Assembly (NCBI RefSeq): GCF_001679485.1
Contig: NZ_LZOZ01000001.1
Span: 1 to 64,000, forward strand
Length of the DNA stretch: 64,000 bases
Direction of reading: 5' to 3'
Origin: Haemophilus sp. CCUG 60358
GTDB lineage: Bacteria > Pseudomonadota > Gammaproteobacteria > Enterobacterales > Pasteurellaceae
Each line of letters starts with the position of its first letter. Position 1 is the first letter of the stretch. Of this stretch, positions 32,591-41,655 are shown piece after piece. The translations under genes and the position numbers were made by a program. Below the pieces are notes generated by a model. It saw nothing but the letters and a program-made list of their open reading frames with translations, was not told the origin of the DNA and did no database searches.

Positions 32591-33383
32591 GCTTTTATCT
32601 TTTATGAAAAGTGCGGTTATTTTTAGCCTTGTTTTTTTTGTTCAAGTGGTTGCTGCGGCAGAGTTTCCGCCTGCACCAAATCCTTTCCATTATATTAACG
32701 ATTACACCAACACACTTTCTGCAGAGCATAAGCAAATTTTAGAAAATAAACTGATTGCTTATAGCAAAGAAACGAGTTCACAAATCGCCGTCGTTTTGGT
32801 TCCTACAACCGGTGAATATGAAATTGCGGATTATACCTTTGCTTTAGGTGATAAATGGGGCATTGGACGTAAAAATCTGAATAATGGTGTGTTGATGCTG
32901 ATTGCGAAGGATGATCGCAAAGTCTTTATCGCAACAGGGCAAGGTTTAGAAGGCGTACTGCCAGATGCTTTTTTATCGCAAGTCATCCGTTCGGCAATTT
33001 TGCCACAATTTAAACAAGGCCAATATGCGCAAGGTATTAATGACGGCTTAAACCAAATTATTGCGGCAAGTAAAGGCGAGTTTGACGCGGCACAAGTTGA
33101 AGAAGATGCGTTCGATAAGTATATTCCATTCTTAATGGTATTGGCGTTTATTGCTATTGTATTATTTGGCGAATTCCAATATCACAAAGATGAAGTCTAT
33201 ATTAGCCCGAATCAACGAGACCAACTGAATAAAATTATTCGTCAAAGCGCGATTTCTCGTCGTCGAGGTGGCGGTTCTGGTTTCGGAGGCGGATTTGGTG
33301 GAGGCTTCGGCGGAGGTGATTCTTCCGGTGGCGGCTTTGGCGGCGGTGGCTTCGGCGGCGGTGGAGCAGGTGGAAGTTGGTAA
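32583..33383 (+). CDS. TPM-domain protein with Gly-rich tail (YgcG family)
   Basis: A 266-residue exported protein: signal peptide to about residue 26 (VVAAAEFPPAPNPF), TPM domain at about 30-165 (YINDYTNTLSAEHKQILENKL, SQIAVVLVPTTGEYEIADYTFALGDKWGIGRKNLNNGVLMLIAKDDRKVFIATGQGLEG), a membrane helix at about 182-197, then a basic stretch and a Gly/Ser-rich end (GGGFGGG repeats). The tail probably lies in the cytoplasm. Members of this family are seen beside lemA in many bacteria; a role in envelope or photosystem-type repair has been suggested in other organisms only. Confidence 0.88.
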   Translation: MAKLLSFMKSAVIFSLVFFVQVVAAAEFPPAPNPFHYINDYTNTLSAEHKQILENKLIAYSKETSSQIAVVLVPTTGEYEIADYTFALGDKWGIGRKNLNNGVLMLIAKDDRKVFIATGQGLEGVLPDAFLSQVIRSAILPQFKQGQYAQGINDGLNQIIAASKGEFDAAQVEEDAFDKYIPFLMVLAFIAIVLFGEFQYHKDEVYISPNQRDQLNKIIRQSAISRRRGGGSGFGGGFGGGFGGGDSSGGGFGGGGFGGGGAGGSW

Positions 33384-33458
33384 GACCAAGTCTTTCACTC
33401 AGGTTCTATCTTATGCTAGAATAACGCCCTATTCAGACTTATTTGAACAAGGAACATT

Positions 33459-33785
33459 ATGGAAACGTTAGACAAAATCAAAAAACAAATCGCTGAAAAC
33501 CCAATCTTAATTTATATGAAAGGTTCACCAAAATTACCTTCTTGTGGTTTCTCTGCGCGTGCATCTGAAGCATTAATGAATTGCAAAGTGCCTTTCGGCT
33601 ATGTTGATATTCTTCAACACCCAGATATTCGTGCTGAATTACCGGCTTATGCAAACTGGCCAACTTTTCCACAATTATGGGTAGAAGGTGAGTTAATTGG
33701 TGGTTGTGATATTATTTTAGAAATGTATCAAGCGGGCGAACTTCAAACTTTATTAAGCGAAGTCGCTGCTAAACACCAAGCTTAA
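33459..33785 (+). CDS. grxD: Monothiol glutaredoxin (Grx4 type)
   Basis: Carries and hands on [2Fe-2S] clusters rather than reducing disulfides. The 108 residues contain the monothiol site CGFS (Cys29), the WPTFPQLWV cis-proline segment and GGCDI for glutathione. It starts with METLDKIKKQIAENPILIYMKGSP, as in E. coli GrxD. Separate transcript after the TPM operon, with its own terminator. Confidence 0.95.
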   Translation: METLDKIKKQIAENPILIYMKGSPKLPSCGFSARASEALMNCKVPFGYVDILQHPDIRAELPAYANWPTFPQLWVEGELIGGCDIILEMYQAGELQTLLSEVAAKHQA

Positions 33786-33806
33786 TTGACGATAGATTAT
33801 CAAGAT

Positions 33807-33830
33807 AAACCTGCTTTTAGCAGGTTTTCT
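33807..33830 (+). terminator. Terminator after grxD
   Basis: AAACCTGC (33807-33814) and GCAGGTTT (33820-33827) pair perfectly round TTTTA, followed by TCTTTT. Confidence 0.88.
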
Positions 33831-33897
33831 TTTGCTTAAAAAATGATAAATCAGATATAAAATTGTGATCGAATTAACATTTTTAAATGAAATAACT

Positions 33898-33926
33898 TGT
33901 TGATTAAATTTCCTTAAGATAGACTA
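33898..33926 (+). promoter_or_regulatory. Probable promoter of the thiBPQ transcript
   Basis: TTGTTG (33898-33903), 17 bases, TAGACT (33921-33926). Transcription would begin just before the riboswitch. Confidence 0.5.
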
Positions 33927-33933
33927 CATCGCA

Positions 33934-34012
33934 TTAGTCGGGGTGCCAATACTGATGGCTGAGAAATACCCGTGAACCTGAAACAGATAATGCTGGCGTA
34001 GGAAACTAATCA
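33934..34012 (+). promoter_or_regulatory. TPP (thiamine) riboswitch
   Basis: Conserved THI-box elements appear in order: GGGGTGCC (33941-33948), GGCTGAGAAATACCC (33958-33972), GAACCTGA (33975-33982), then ATAATGCTGGCGTAGGAAA. This binds thiamine pyrophosphate. The ribosome binding site AAGGAG (34041-34046) is about 30 bases past the aptamer with no T-run, so control of translation is more likely than termination. Confidence 0.95.
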
Positions 34013-34056
34013 TCTCATTATGCTGTTTCGTTATGCAAACATAAGGAGAACGCATA

Positions 34057-35055
34057 ATGAACAAAACGCTTCCCATTTTAACCGCACTTTTCACCTTTTC
34101 CGCTTTCGCACAAGCTGCACCTCAAACATTAGATGTTTATACTTATGATTCATTTAGTGCTGATTGGAGTGCTGGACCAAAAGTAAAAGCAGCTTTTGAA
34201 CAACAATTCCCGCAATGTAAGCTGAATTATGTGGCTTTTGACAATAATGGCACTTTGTTTAACCGTGTTCGTCTAGAAGGTAAAAAAATTAAGGCGGATG
34301 TGGTGCTCGGTTTAGATAGTTATCAAATTGAGGATGCACAAAAACTCAATATTTTTGAGCCAAATAAAGTGGATTTAAGCCAGTTACGTTTACCAATTAA
34401 ATGGGAAAATCACACGTTCTTACCATTTGATTATGCGCAATATGCGTTTATTTATGATAAAAATAAACTGGCTAATCCACCAAAGAGCTTAAAAGAATTA
34501 GTTGAGCGTCAAGATCTTAAAGTGTTATATCAAGATCCGCGTACAAGCAGTATTGGACGAGGCTTATTGCTTTGGATGAATGCGGTTTATCCAGAAGCTG
34601 ATGTAGCAAATGCCTGGAAAACTCTTTCTAAACATACGGTCACGGTCACCAAAGGTTGGACCGAGTCTTATGGAGCCTTCTTAAAAGGCGAAGGGGATGT
34701 GGTTTTAAGCGTCAATACTTCACCGATTTACCATATTCTTTCTGAACAAAAAGACAATTATGTGGCAACGGAATTTGCAGAAGGGAGCGTATTACAAGTT
34801 GAAGTGGCAGCAAAAGTCGCTAATCGTAATAATGCCTGTGCTGATGAATTTTTAGGATTCTTACTTTCACCGCTAGCTCAAGCGGATATTGCTAAAAATA
34901 ATGTCATGTTACCCGTGGTAGAGACCAATATCGAAAGTCATATTGATGCGCTTAATTCTCGCGCAAAATCAATGCGTATTTTAGATACCACAACGGTAAC
35001 AAGTGAGCAGCTGAAAGGCTGGATCAATCAATGGCAAAAAGCCTTATCTAAATAG
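34057..35055 (+). CDS. thiB: Thiamine ABC transporter, substrate-binding protein
   Basis: Periplasmic binding protein for thiamine and its phosphates. The 332 residues begin with a signal peptide ending AQAAPQ (about 20). The mature part has LDVYTYDSFSADWSAGPKVKAAFEQQFP, DVVLGLDSYQ, and FDYAQYAFIYD typical of ThiB/TbpA. An uptake signal (34081-34089) lies inside the signal-peptide codons. First gene after the TPP riboswitch and followed five bases later by thiP. Confidence 0.96.
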   Translation: MNKTLPILTALFTFSAFAQAAPQTLDVYTYDSFSADWSAGPKVKAAFEQQFPQCKLNYVAFDNNGTLFNRVRLEGKKIKADVVLGLDSYQIEDAQKLNIFEPNKVDLSQLRLPIKWENHTFLPFDYAQYAFIYDKNKLANPPKSLKELVERQDLKVLYQDPRTSSIGRGLLLWMNAVYPEADVANAWKTLSKHTVTVTKGWTESYGAFLKGEGDVVLSVNTSPIYHILSEQKDNYVATEFAEGSVLQVEVAAKVANRNNACADEFLGFLLSPLAQADIAKNNVMLPVVETNIESHIDALNSRAKSMRILDTTTVTSEQLKGWINQWQKALSK

Positions 35056-35060
35056 TATTA

Positions 35061-36665
35061 ATGAGCTTATTGCAACATCCGCATTTTCGTCCTCGCCATT
35101 ATTTGGGCGGAAGTGCGGTCATTTTTTTCATTGTTTTGCTCTATGGATTTTCACTTTCTGCTGTTTTTTCAGTCGGAAGTGATTATGCCTTATCTGATTT
35201 CTTAAAAGACGATTATTTGCATCAAGTTATCGCCTTTAGTGTCGGGCAGGCATTCTTGTCAGCCTTGCTTTCTAGCGTAATTGGAACTTTATTTGCACGC
35301 GCTTTTTTCTATTTAGATTTCAAAGGCAAATCGCTCATTTTACGCATTTTTTCTCTTACGTTTGTTTTGCCAGCATTGCTGGCTATTTTCGGTTTGATTG
35401 GTATTTATGGCACAGCCGGTTGGCTAACACAACTGCTGCAAGCCTTAGGTATTTCGTGGAAACCCTCCATTTATGGTTTAAGTGGCATTCTCATTGCCCA
35501 TTTATTTTTTAATATTCCTTTAGCGGCACGAATGAGTTTGCAGGCTTTGCAAAGTGTACCGACTGAACAGCACCAACTTGCGGCACAATTGAATATCAAA
35601 GGTTTCACATTTTTCCGCTTAATTGAATGGCCTTATTTGAAAAGCCAAATCGTGTCTGCCTTTGTGCTGATTTTTATGTTGTGTTTCACCAGTTTTACGA
35701 TTGTCTTGGCACTTGGTGGCGGGCCACAAAATAGCACACTAGAAGTCGCCATTTACCAAGCCATTTTCTTTGAATTTGATTTACCCAAAGCCGCACTTTT
35801 TGCGCTTGTACAATTTGCATTTTGTTTTGCGTTATTTTCACTTTCACAATATTGGGCTAAAGCACCTGAAACACAGATTTCGCAATGTTATCGATGGGTT
35901 TTACCTATTTCAAGTGCGGTCAAATTTGGGCATGTTTTTGTCTTATTCTCGGTGTGCTTATTTATTTTAAGTCCCTTATTCAATATTGTTTTTCAAGGTT
36001 TGTCAGCTACCCAATTATTTGGCTATTGGCAAAACCCACAATTATGGAAGGCGCTTGCTTATTCATTAACCATGGCGCCGACCGCAGGGATTTTATCGGT
36101 ATTATTTGGGTTCTTCTTATTGTTACTTTCCCGTCAACTGCAATGGTTATATCACCCTAAATTAGCTCACTTGATTTTAACAGGTGGAATGATGATTTTA
36201 GCCATTCCGACGATTGTCTTAGCAGTCGGCTTATTCCTTTGGTTACAAGATATTGATTTCTCGGCAGGGCATTTGTTTGTGGTAGTATCTGTTTGTAACG
36301 CCTTGGCTGCCTTGCCATTTGTGATCAAAATTCTCAATACACCAATGAATCAATCGATGCAATATTATGAAAAACTCTGTTTATCGCTGAATATTACAGG
36401 CTGGCAGCGTTTTCGTTTAATTGAATATCCGCTACTAAAAGCACCGTTGAAATATGCCTTGGCACTCGCGACAACCTTATCACTCGGCGATTTTACGGCG
36501 ATAGCTTTATTTGGTAGCCCTGACTTCACTTCGTTGCCTCATTTGCTTTATCAACAAATCGGGCAATATCGAAGCCAAGAAGCGGCAGTGACGGCATTGA
36601 TTTTATTGGTCTTATGTTTAGGTTTATTTATGTTTATTGAAGGGCAGAAGGAACAACATGATTAA
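35061..36665 (+). CDS. thiP: Thiamine ABC transporter, permease
   Basis: Inner-membrane permease of the thiamine importer. The 534 residues form two fused six-helix permease units, each with an EAA-type loop ([26 protein letters not shown] in the first half; [25 protein letters not shown] in the second), which is the family's usual layout. The last 8 bases overlap thiQ. Works with ThiB and ThiQ. Confidence 0.95.
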   Translation: MSLLQHPHFRPRHYLGGSAVIFFIVLLYGFSLSAVFSVGSDYALSDFLKDDYLHQVIAFSVGQAFLSALLSSVIGTLFARAFFYLDFKGKSLILRIFSLTFVLPALLAIFGLIGIYGTAGWLTQLLQALGISWKPSIYGLSGILIAHLFFNIPLAARMSLQALQSVPTEQHQLAAQLNIKGFTFFRLIEWPYLKSQIVSAFVLIFMLCFTSFTIVLALGGGPQNSTLEVAIYQAIFFEFDLPKAALFALVQFAFCFALFSLSQYWAKAPETQISQCYRWVLPISSAVKFGHVFVLFSVCLFILSPLFNIVFQGLSATQLFGYWQNPQLWKALAYSLTMAPTAGILSVLFGFFLLLLSRQLQWLYHPKLAHLILTGGMMILAIPTIVLAVGLFLWLQDIDFSAGHLFVVVSVCNALAALPFVIKILNTPMNQSMQYYEKLCLSLNITGWQRFRLIEYPLLKAPLKYALALATTLSLGDFTAIALFGSPDFTSLPHLLYQQIGQYRSQEAAVTALILLVLCLGLFMFIEGQKEQHD

Positions 36666-37287
36666 ATTAGATAATGTAGTCTTCAATTATCAATCCATGC
36701 CGATGGTGTTTGATTTACAGATTCAAGCGCAAGAAAAAATCGCCATCATTGGTGAAAGTGGCGCAGGAAAAAGTACCTTGCTGAACTTAATTGCTGGCTT
36801 TGAATATGCCGATAGTGGGGAGATTTGGCTCAATGGTGAGAATCATACCAAAACGGCACCTTTTGAACGCCCCGTTTCTATGCTATTTCAGGAAAATAAT
36901 CTCTTTACTCATCTTTCAGTAGAAGAGAATATCGCTTTAGGTTTAAAACCGAATTTAGCCTTAAATACAGAAGAAAAAGCACTTGTAGAACAAGCTGCAA
37001 GTGCGGTCAATTTACAGGATTTTTTAACGAGAAAACCGACCGCACTTTCAGGCGGACAAAAACAGCGAGTAGCGTTAGCGCGCTGTTTGCTACGAGATAA
37101 ACCTATTTTATTATTGGATGAGCCTTTTTCAGCTCTTGATCCTAAATTACGCATTGAGATGCAAGATTTAATGGATCAATTATGTGAAGAAAAAAAGCTC
37201 ACCATGTTATTGGTGACGCATCAACCCAAAGAAATTGAACGGCATATTGATCGAGTGATTGAAATTCATCAAGGAAAAGTGATCTGA
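36658..37287 (+). CDS. thiQ: Thiamine ABC transporter, ATP-binding protein
   Basis: ATPase of the thiamine importer. The 209 residues from the ATG at 36658 ([12 protein letters not shown]) have Walker [10 protein letters not shown], signature LSGGQKQR, and Walker B ILLLDEP. An earlier in-frame start 21 bases upstream would lie deeper in thiP; the chosen start gives the family N-terminus. Two uptake signals in inverted orientation lie within the gene (36999-37007 and 37039-37047), here coding rather than a terminator. Confidence 0.95.
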   Translation: MIKLDNVVFNYQSMPMVFDLQIQAQEKIAIIGESGAGKSTLLNLIAGFEYADSGEIWLNGENHTKTAPFERPVSMLFQENNLFTHLSVEENIALGLKPNLALNTEEKALVEQAASAVNLQDFLTRKPTALSGGQKQRVALARCLLRDKPILLLDEPFSALDPKLRIEMQDLMDQLCEEKKLTMLLVTHQPKEIERHIDRVIEIHQGKVI

Positions 37288-37360
37288 TCTCTTTTTATCA
37301 TATTGCAGAGTAATATGCTCAACTTAATAAAAGCAACGTTGCTTAAACGAGGAAAATATA

Positions 37361-38377
37361 ATGACCACAACAAATGTAGTACAGCTTTCATCCATTACAC
37401 CGCATCCTTCAGTAGAGTATTGGTCTGTTTGTAAAGTCGAAGCGCTATTTGAAACCCCTTTTTTAGAATTAGTCTATCGTGCAGCTCAAGTGCATCGAGA
37501 GCATTTCAACCCTGGCGCGATACAGTTATCGACGTTGATGTCGATTAAAACGGGTGGTTGTCCAGAGGATTGTGGCTATTGTCCTCAATCAGCGCGTTAT
37601 CAAACAGGTGTACAAAATCAGCAGATCTTGGATATTGATGAAATTGTCGAAAAAGCCAAAATTGCGAAAGCACGTGGTGCAGGACGTTTTTGTATGGGCG
37701 CAGCATGGCGTGGTCCTAAGCCTAAAGATATGGAAAAAGTGACAGCGATTATTCGTGCGGTAAAAGATATTGGCTTAGAAACGTGCGGTACTTTTGGCTT
37801 ACTACAGGATGGTATGGCGGAAGAGTTAAAAGATGCAGGATTGGATTATTACAACCACAATCTAGATACCGCGCCAGAGAATTATCACAATGTCATTGGC
37901 ACGCGCCGTTTTGATGATCGTTTAAGCACATTAGGAAAAGTGCGTCATGCCGGTTTGAAAGTTTGCTGTGGTGGTATTGTGGGTATGAATGAAACCCGTA
38001 AAGAGCGAGCAGGCCTTATTGCAAGTTTGGCAAATCTTGATCCTCAGCCGGAGTCAGTGCCGATTAACCAATTAGTGAAAGTGGAAGGCACGCCAATGGC
38101 TGATGCAGCTGATTTAGATTGGACAGAGTTTGTTCGTACTATTGCGGTGGCGCGTATTACCATGCCGAAAAGTTATGTTCGTCTTTCTGCTGGTCGTCAA
38201 GGCATGAGTGAAGAAATGCAAGCGATGTGCTTTATGGCGGGTGCGAATTCCATTTTCTATGGTGACAAATTGTTAGTGACAGGCAACCCAGAAGAAGATG
38301 GCGATCAACTTCTTATGGCTAAATTGGATCTTGAGCCGGAAACGGAAGAAAATAGAAAGCCACTCGACAGAAATTAG
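37361..38377 (+). CDS. bioB: Biotin synthase
   Basis: Radical-SAM enzyme that inserts sulfur into dethiobiotin as the last step of biotin synthesis. The 338 residues show the CxxxCxxC cluster motif (Cys67, Cys71, Cys74), the [12 protein letters not shown] substrate region and CCGGIVGM. It follows thiQ by 73 bases, where a 14-bp palindrome (37331-37344) lies, and no other bio gene is nearby. Confidence 0.97.
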   Translation: MTTTNVVQLSSITPHPSVEYWSVCKVEALFETPFLELVYRAAQVHREHFNPGAIQLSTLMSIKTGGCPEDCGYCPQSARYQTGVQNQQILDIDEIVEKAKIAKARGAGRFCMGAAWRGPKPKDMEKVTAIIRAVKDIGLETCGTFGLLQDGMAEELKDAGLDYYNHNLDTAPENYHNVIGTRRFDDRLSTLGKVRHAGLKVCCGGIVGMNETRKERAGLIASLANLDPQPESVPINQLVKVEGTPMADAADLDWTEFVRTIAVARITMPKSYVRLSAGRQGMSEEMQAMCFMAGANSIFYGDKLLVTGNPEEDGDQLLMAKLDLEPETEENRKPLDRN

Positions 38378-38381
38378 TCAT

Positions 38382-38414
38382 AAAAAAAGTGCGGTGAAAT
38401 CTACCGCACTTTTG
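38382..38414. terminator. Terminator made of two inverted uptake signals (bioB/suhB)
   Basis: AAAGTGCGGT (38386-38395) pairs with ACCGCACTTT (38403-38412), flanked by A and T runs. It serves bioB and the convergent suhB. Confidence 0.9.
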
Positions 38415-38422
38415 TTTGAGGC

Positions 38423-39223
38423 TTACTTAACTTGTTCGGTTAAGCAAGGCTGAATTTTATTTAGCATTTCTTTTAAAATACGTGCTGGTGCAGCCACGAT
38501 ATTGCCTGAGCGTAAATAGCCGTGACCCGCATTGAAATCACATACTAAACCGCCCGCTTCACGCACGATTAAATCACCCGCTGCGCAATCCCAAGGTTTT
38601 AACCCCATTTCAAAATAACCGTCAACGCGACCGGATGCCACATAGCAAAGGTCTAATGCGGCAGAACCCGTACGACGGAAATCGGCTGCTTCATCAATTA
38701 AGTTATTCATGATCGCAAATTGAGTAGGCATCAAGCTTGGTTGTTTGAATGGGAAACCAGTGGCTAAAATCGCCCCGTTAAGTTCATTTTGACTATCTAC
38801 ACGTAAACGCACTTCATTTAATTTTGCGCCTTCACCACGCACAGCAGTGAATAATTCATTACGAATAGGATCGTAAACCACACCCACTTCGGTACGGTTT
38901 TTTACACGGATAGCAATAGAAACGGAGAAATGTGGCAAACCTTTTACGAAGTTGGTTGTGCCATCTAGTGGATCAATCACCCATTGAATATCACTGTCTT
39001 TGCCTTCTAATGCACCACGTTCTTCACTGATAATTGTGTGATCAGGATAAGATTTTTGAATGATTTCAATGATCTCAGCTTCAGCGGCTTTATCGACGCT
39101 GGTCACATAATCATTAATACCTTTTTTACTTGTTTGGATGTCATCACGGCGCTCATAGTTTTTAGCAATCACGTTGCCCGCTTTTCGTGCCGCACGAATA
39201 GCGATATTTAACATTGGGTTCAT
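38423..39223 (-). CDS. suhB: Inositol-1-monophosphatase
   Basis: Mg-dependent phosphatase of the IMPase family; in E. coli SuhB also joins the rRNA antitermination complex. The 266 residues show the metal-site motifs ISEERG (Glu67), WVIDPLDGTTNF (Asp84, Asp87) and GLKPWDCAAGDLIVREAGG near the end. Starts MNPMLNIAIRAARKAGN. Transcribed away from comN, with 200 bases between. Confidence 0.95.
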   Translation of the reverse strand: MNPMLNIAIRAARKAGNVIAKNYERRDDIQTSKKGINDYVTSVDKAAEAEIIEIIQKSYPDHTIISEERGALEGKDSDIQWVIDPLDGTTNFVKGLPHFSVSIAIRVKNRTEVGVVYDPIRNELFTAVRGEGAKLNEVRLRVDSQNELNGAILATGFPFKQPSLMPTQFAIMNNLIDEAADFRRTGSAALDLCYVASGRVDGYFEMGLKPWDCAAGDLIVREAGGLVCDFNAGHGYLRSGNIVAAPARILKEMLNKIQPCLTEQVK

Positions 39224-39336
39224 ATTTCCACCAGATTTTAAAGAACAGATAAATAGGTCGCCTATTATAAGGGAGTTTTAGTAAATAGCCAGTTGAAAAT
39301 GTTTAATTCACGGTTTTTCCCGTTTTTTAAAGGAAA

Positions 39337-39356
39337 TTTGCGATCAGTATCGCAAA
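39337..39356 (+). promoter_or_regulatory. CRP-S (Sxy-dependent CRP) site of the com operon
   Basis: TTTGCGATCAGTATCGCAAA: the core TGCGA-N6-TCGCA (39339-39354) is a perfect match to the Haemophilus competence consensus, which needs both CRP and Sxy, and the arms extend it to a near-perfect palindrome of 20 bases. It is 70 bases before comN. This explains the expected competence control of comNOPQ. Confidence 0.9.
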
Positions 39357-39423
39357 AATAAAGTAGCAAATTTGGCTTTCTTCTTAAGGAATTTTAAAGT
39401 GCGGTCAAAAAAGAAGGCATTTT

Positions 39424-39942
39424 ATGTATAAAGGGATAACCTTATTAGAAACCTTGATTGTATTATTTATTTTAAGCTTAACGTTGACGTTTGCATTACC
39501 CAAATGGCAGAAAAACGATCCCAAATATTTTCTCGAAAAAGAGCAACAACGGCTTTATTTTTTCTTACGTAATATTCAAGCGAGGGCAGAAAACTCATCG
39601 GCAATTTGGTTTATTTTGGCCAATCAAGATAGGGCGAATCAGCGTTGGTGTATCACTGCTCAAGTAAAAAGCGATCATTTTTGTGATTGTTTTCATCCCC
39701 AGGATTGTCCTAAAAACCTTTATGCACATTTTTACTATCCTTATTTTGAAGGAAAAACGATGCTTATAGGCCCTAAATTATATCCGTCAGAAGTGGCGGT
39801 GAAATTTAATGGAGCAAGAAATACCATGGAAACGAATTGTTTTATGTTACAGGCTGAAGAGCATCGTACATTGTTCTCTTTTTTCAATGTAGGCAGTATT
39901 AAATTAAAGTCTGATCAAGCGGCGAGTGCATGTACAAGATGA
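39424..39942 (+). CDS. comN: Competence minor pilin ComN
   Basis: Minor pseudopilin of the type IV pilus used for DNA uptake. The 172 residues begin MYKG|ITLLETLIVLFILSLTL, a class III signal cut after Gly4 by prepilin peptidase, with Glu5 of the mature form. The rest is a globular head with a CDCFHPQDC cluster. Order comN-comO-comP-comQ-recC matches H. influenzae HI0938-HI0942 as I recall. It lies behind the CRP-S site and its end overlaps comO by 13 bases. Confidence 0.88.
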   Translation: MYKGITLLETLIVLFILSLTLTFALPKWQKNDPKYFLEKEQQRLYFFLRNIQARAENSSAIWFILANQDRANQRWCITAQVKSDHFCDCFHPQDCPKNLYAHFYYPYFEGKTMLIGPKLYPSEVAVKFNGARNTMETNCFMLQAEEHRTLFSFFNVGSIKLKSDQAASACTR

Positions 39943-40655
39943 AACCATTAAAAGGCGAAACATTGGTGAGTTTGTTGATTTCACTTGGCTTATCCGCTTT
40001 ATTATTGCTATTGGTTGCACAATTTTATGCCCAAACTCAACAGCAGAATCAGCGTTTAATGTTACAACTCAAACTACAAACGGAATTACAACGTACAATT
40101 CAACTCATCGGGAAAGATTTGCGTCGCGTAGGCTTTCGGAGCGCAAACCAAAAACTCATCGAGGATAATCTGGCTTTATTTGAATTGGATGAAAAGGGCA
40201 CTGCAATAACCATTGCTCAAGCAGACAATGCCCCGTCAAATAGTTGTGTTTTGTTTTTTTATGATTTGAATAGCAATGGTTGTATTGGTGAAAAATACAC
40301 AAAAAATACCTGCGTAAATGGTGTTAAAAATGTGGCGAAAAATATCGAAAAAGAGCTATTTGGTTACAAACTTAACGGGAAAATGATCGAAACCAAACAA
40401 ACCTACAAAAATGCAGTAAATGCAGATTGTCGCTCGGCAGAGTGTCAGAGAGCCTTAGCACAATCTACTTGTAACGCTGGTGGTGGATGGACTGATTTAT
40501 TGGATGAAAAAGAGTTTGAGATCTCTCAATTACGTTTTGATTGGTTAAAGGCAGGGAAAGGGATTGAAATCAAACTCGCGGGAAATCTTGCAACACATAA
40601 GCATATTCAATATGAAACTTCGCTTGTGGTGCCTTTATTAAATCAAGAAGAATGA
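39930..40655 (+). CDS. comO: Competence minor pilin ComO
   Basis: Type IV pilus minor pilin of PilW/PulJ type, 241 residues. Prepilin site PLKG|ETLVSLLISLGLSALLLLL, with mature Glu1 rather than the usual Phe, then a helix that keeps the spine. The head is Cys-rich (NSNGCIGEKYTKNTC, ADCRSAECQR, QSTCNAGGGW), likely disulfide-bonded outside. Start could also be nine bases later. Overlaps comN at its start and comP by four bases. Confidence 0.85.
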   Translation: MYKMKPLKGETLVSLLISLGLSALLLLLVAQFYAQTQQQNQRLMLQLKLQTELQRTIQLIGKDLRRVGFRSANQKLIEDNLALFELDEKGTAITIAQADNAPSNSCVLFFYDLNSNGCIGEKYTKNTCVNGVKNVAKNIEKELFGYKLNGKMIETKQTYKNAVNADCRSAECQRALAQSTCNAGGGWTDLLDEKEFEISQLRFDWLKAGKGIEIKLAGNLATHKHIQYETSLVVPLLNQEE

Positions 40656-41338
40656 TCATGAAAAAAGGGATGGTGACACTGACGGCACTGATTTTACTTT
40701 CAGGCTTATTGGCGCTGATCTTATTATTTGATGAACAGATCTTTGCGTTTTTTCGAGCTCAAATGAGTCAGCGAAAATATTATGTAGAACAAAGCCTTGC
40801 GTTACAGAAAATCAGTCAGCAGCAACAAAAACATATTTGCCAAAACTTGCCTTTAAATGGTGCTGAAAAAGTGAAACAAGTCTTTTTCGAGTCTAATGGG
40901 GCAGAGGATAAAGTAGCCTATTCTGTTTGGTGTAAACGAGCAGAGTTATTTAAGAAATCGCCCACAAAAGGCATTAATGAAAATATGCTGCGAGATTTTA
41001 TTTCCAGCGAAAAACAAGCTGATTTTCAACCGCACTTTGTGAAAGTAGATACTACTTTAACTGCTCAAAAAACACTACAAGTGTATTGGATAACGCAAAA
41101 CCAATTAGAAGTTAAAGGGAATGTGAGTGGCATTTTGTTAGCAGAAGGGGATTTAACTTTAACCGGCAAAGGGCGAATTAGCGGTGCAGTGATTACAGGT
41201 GGTTCGCTTAAGTTAGAGGAGGGCGTGACGGTGGCTTACGGTAAAACCGTGGTGACAAAACTTGTACAAGAATATAGCCAATGGCGTTTGGTGAATAAAA
41301 GCTGGAGTGATTTAAGTGCGCAAGGTCAAAGTGAATAA
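40652..41338 (+). CDS. comP: Competence pilus protein ComP (DUF2572-like)
   Basis: A 228-residue protein with a pilin-like start, MIMKKG|MVTLTALILLSGLLALILLF, but without the Glu5 normally needed for pilus assembly. It then forms a helix and a head that ends in a beta-helix-like part (VKGNVSGILLAEGDLTLTGKGRISGAVITGGSLKLEEGVTV). Third gene of comNOPQ. The exact job in uptake is not known. Confidence 0.8.
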   Translation: MIMKKGMVTLTALILLSGLLALILLFDEQIFAFFRAQMSQRKYYVEQSLALQKISQQQQKHICQNLPLNGAEKVKQVFFESNGAEDKVAYSVWCKRAELFKKSPTKGINENMLRDFISSEKQADFQPHFVKVDTTLTAQKTLQVYWITQNQLEVKGNVSGILLAEGDLTLTGKGRISGAVITGGSLKLEEGVTVAYGKTVVTKLVQEYSQWRLVNKSWSDLSAQGQSE

Positions 41339-41618
41339 AGGCATGTCGTTAATGTCACTTTTATTAGCCTTATCGATTTTCAGCGGATTATTTTTGATCT
41401 TTAACCGATGGACGAGTGAGCAACGGAAAAGTGCGGTCAGAATTTTTCAAGAATTTCAGGCGATTCAAATTGCTGAAAATCAGGCTCAACGTCAGTTTTT
41501 AGGCTTGTCTTGTGAAAATAGCGTAGAACAAAATGGCATTCAATTTGCAATTCAATGCAGTCATCATCAAGTGAATATACGCTATCCTCAAGGTGAATTT
41601 TTATTGAAAACCGAGTAA
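41316..41618 (+). CDS. comQ: Competence pilus protein ComQ
   Basis: A 100-residue protein from a GTG start inside the end of comP (23-base overlap). The start NKG|MSLMSLLLALSIFSGLFLIF is pilin-like, again without Glu5, followed by a short helical stalk and a Cys pair (LSCENSV, FAIQCSH). Last gene before recC. An uptake signal lies inside it (41429-41437). Confidence 0.8.
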   Translation: MRKVKVNKGMSLMSLLLALSIFSGLFLIFNRWTSEQRKSAVRIFQEFQAIQIAENQAQRQFLGLSCENSVEQNGIQFAIQCSHHQVNIRYPQGEFLLKTE

Positions 41619-41655
41619 AATAACGCATTGTTTTTGCTTTCAAAAGGGCGTTACT

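Noticed and set aside
36999..37047. Facing uptake signals considered as a terminator
   Set aside because: They lie in the middle of thiQ with no T-run and both are in coding sequence.
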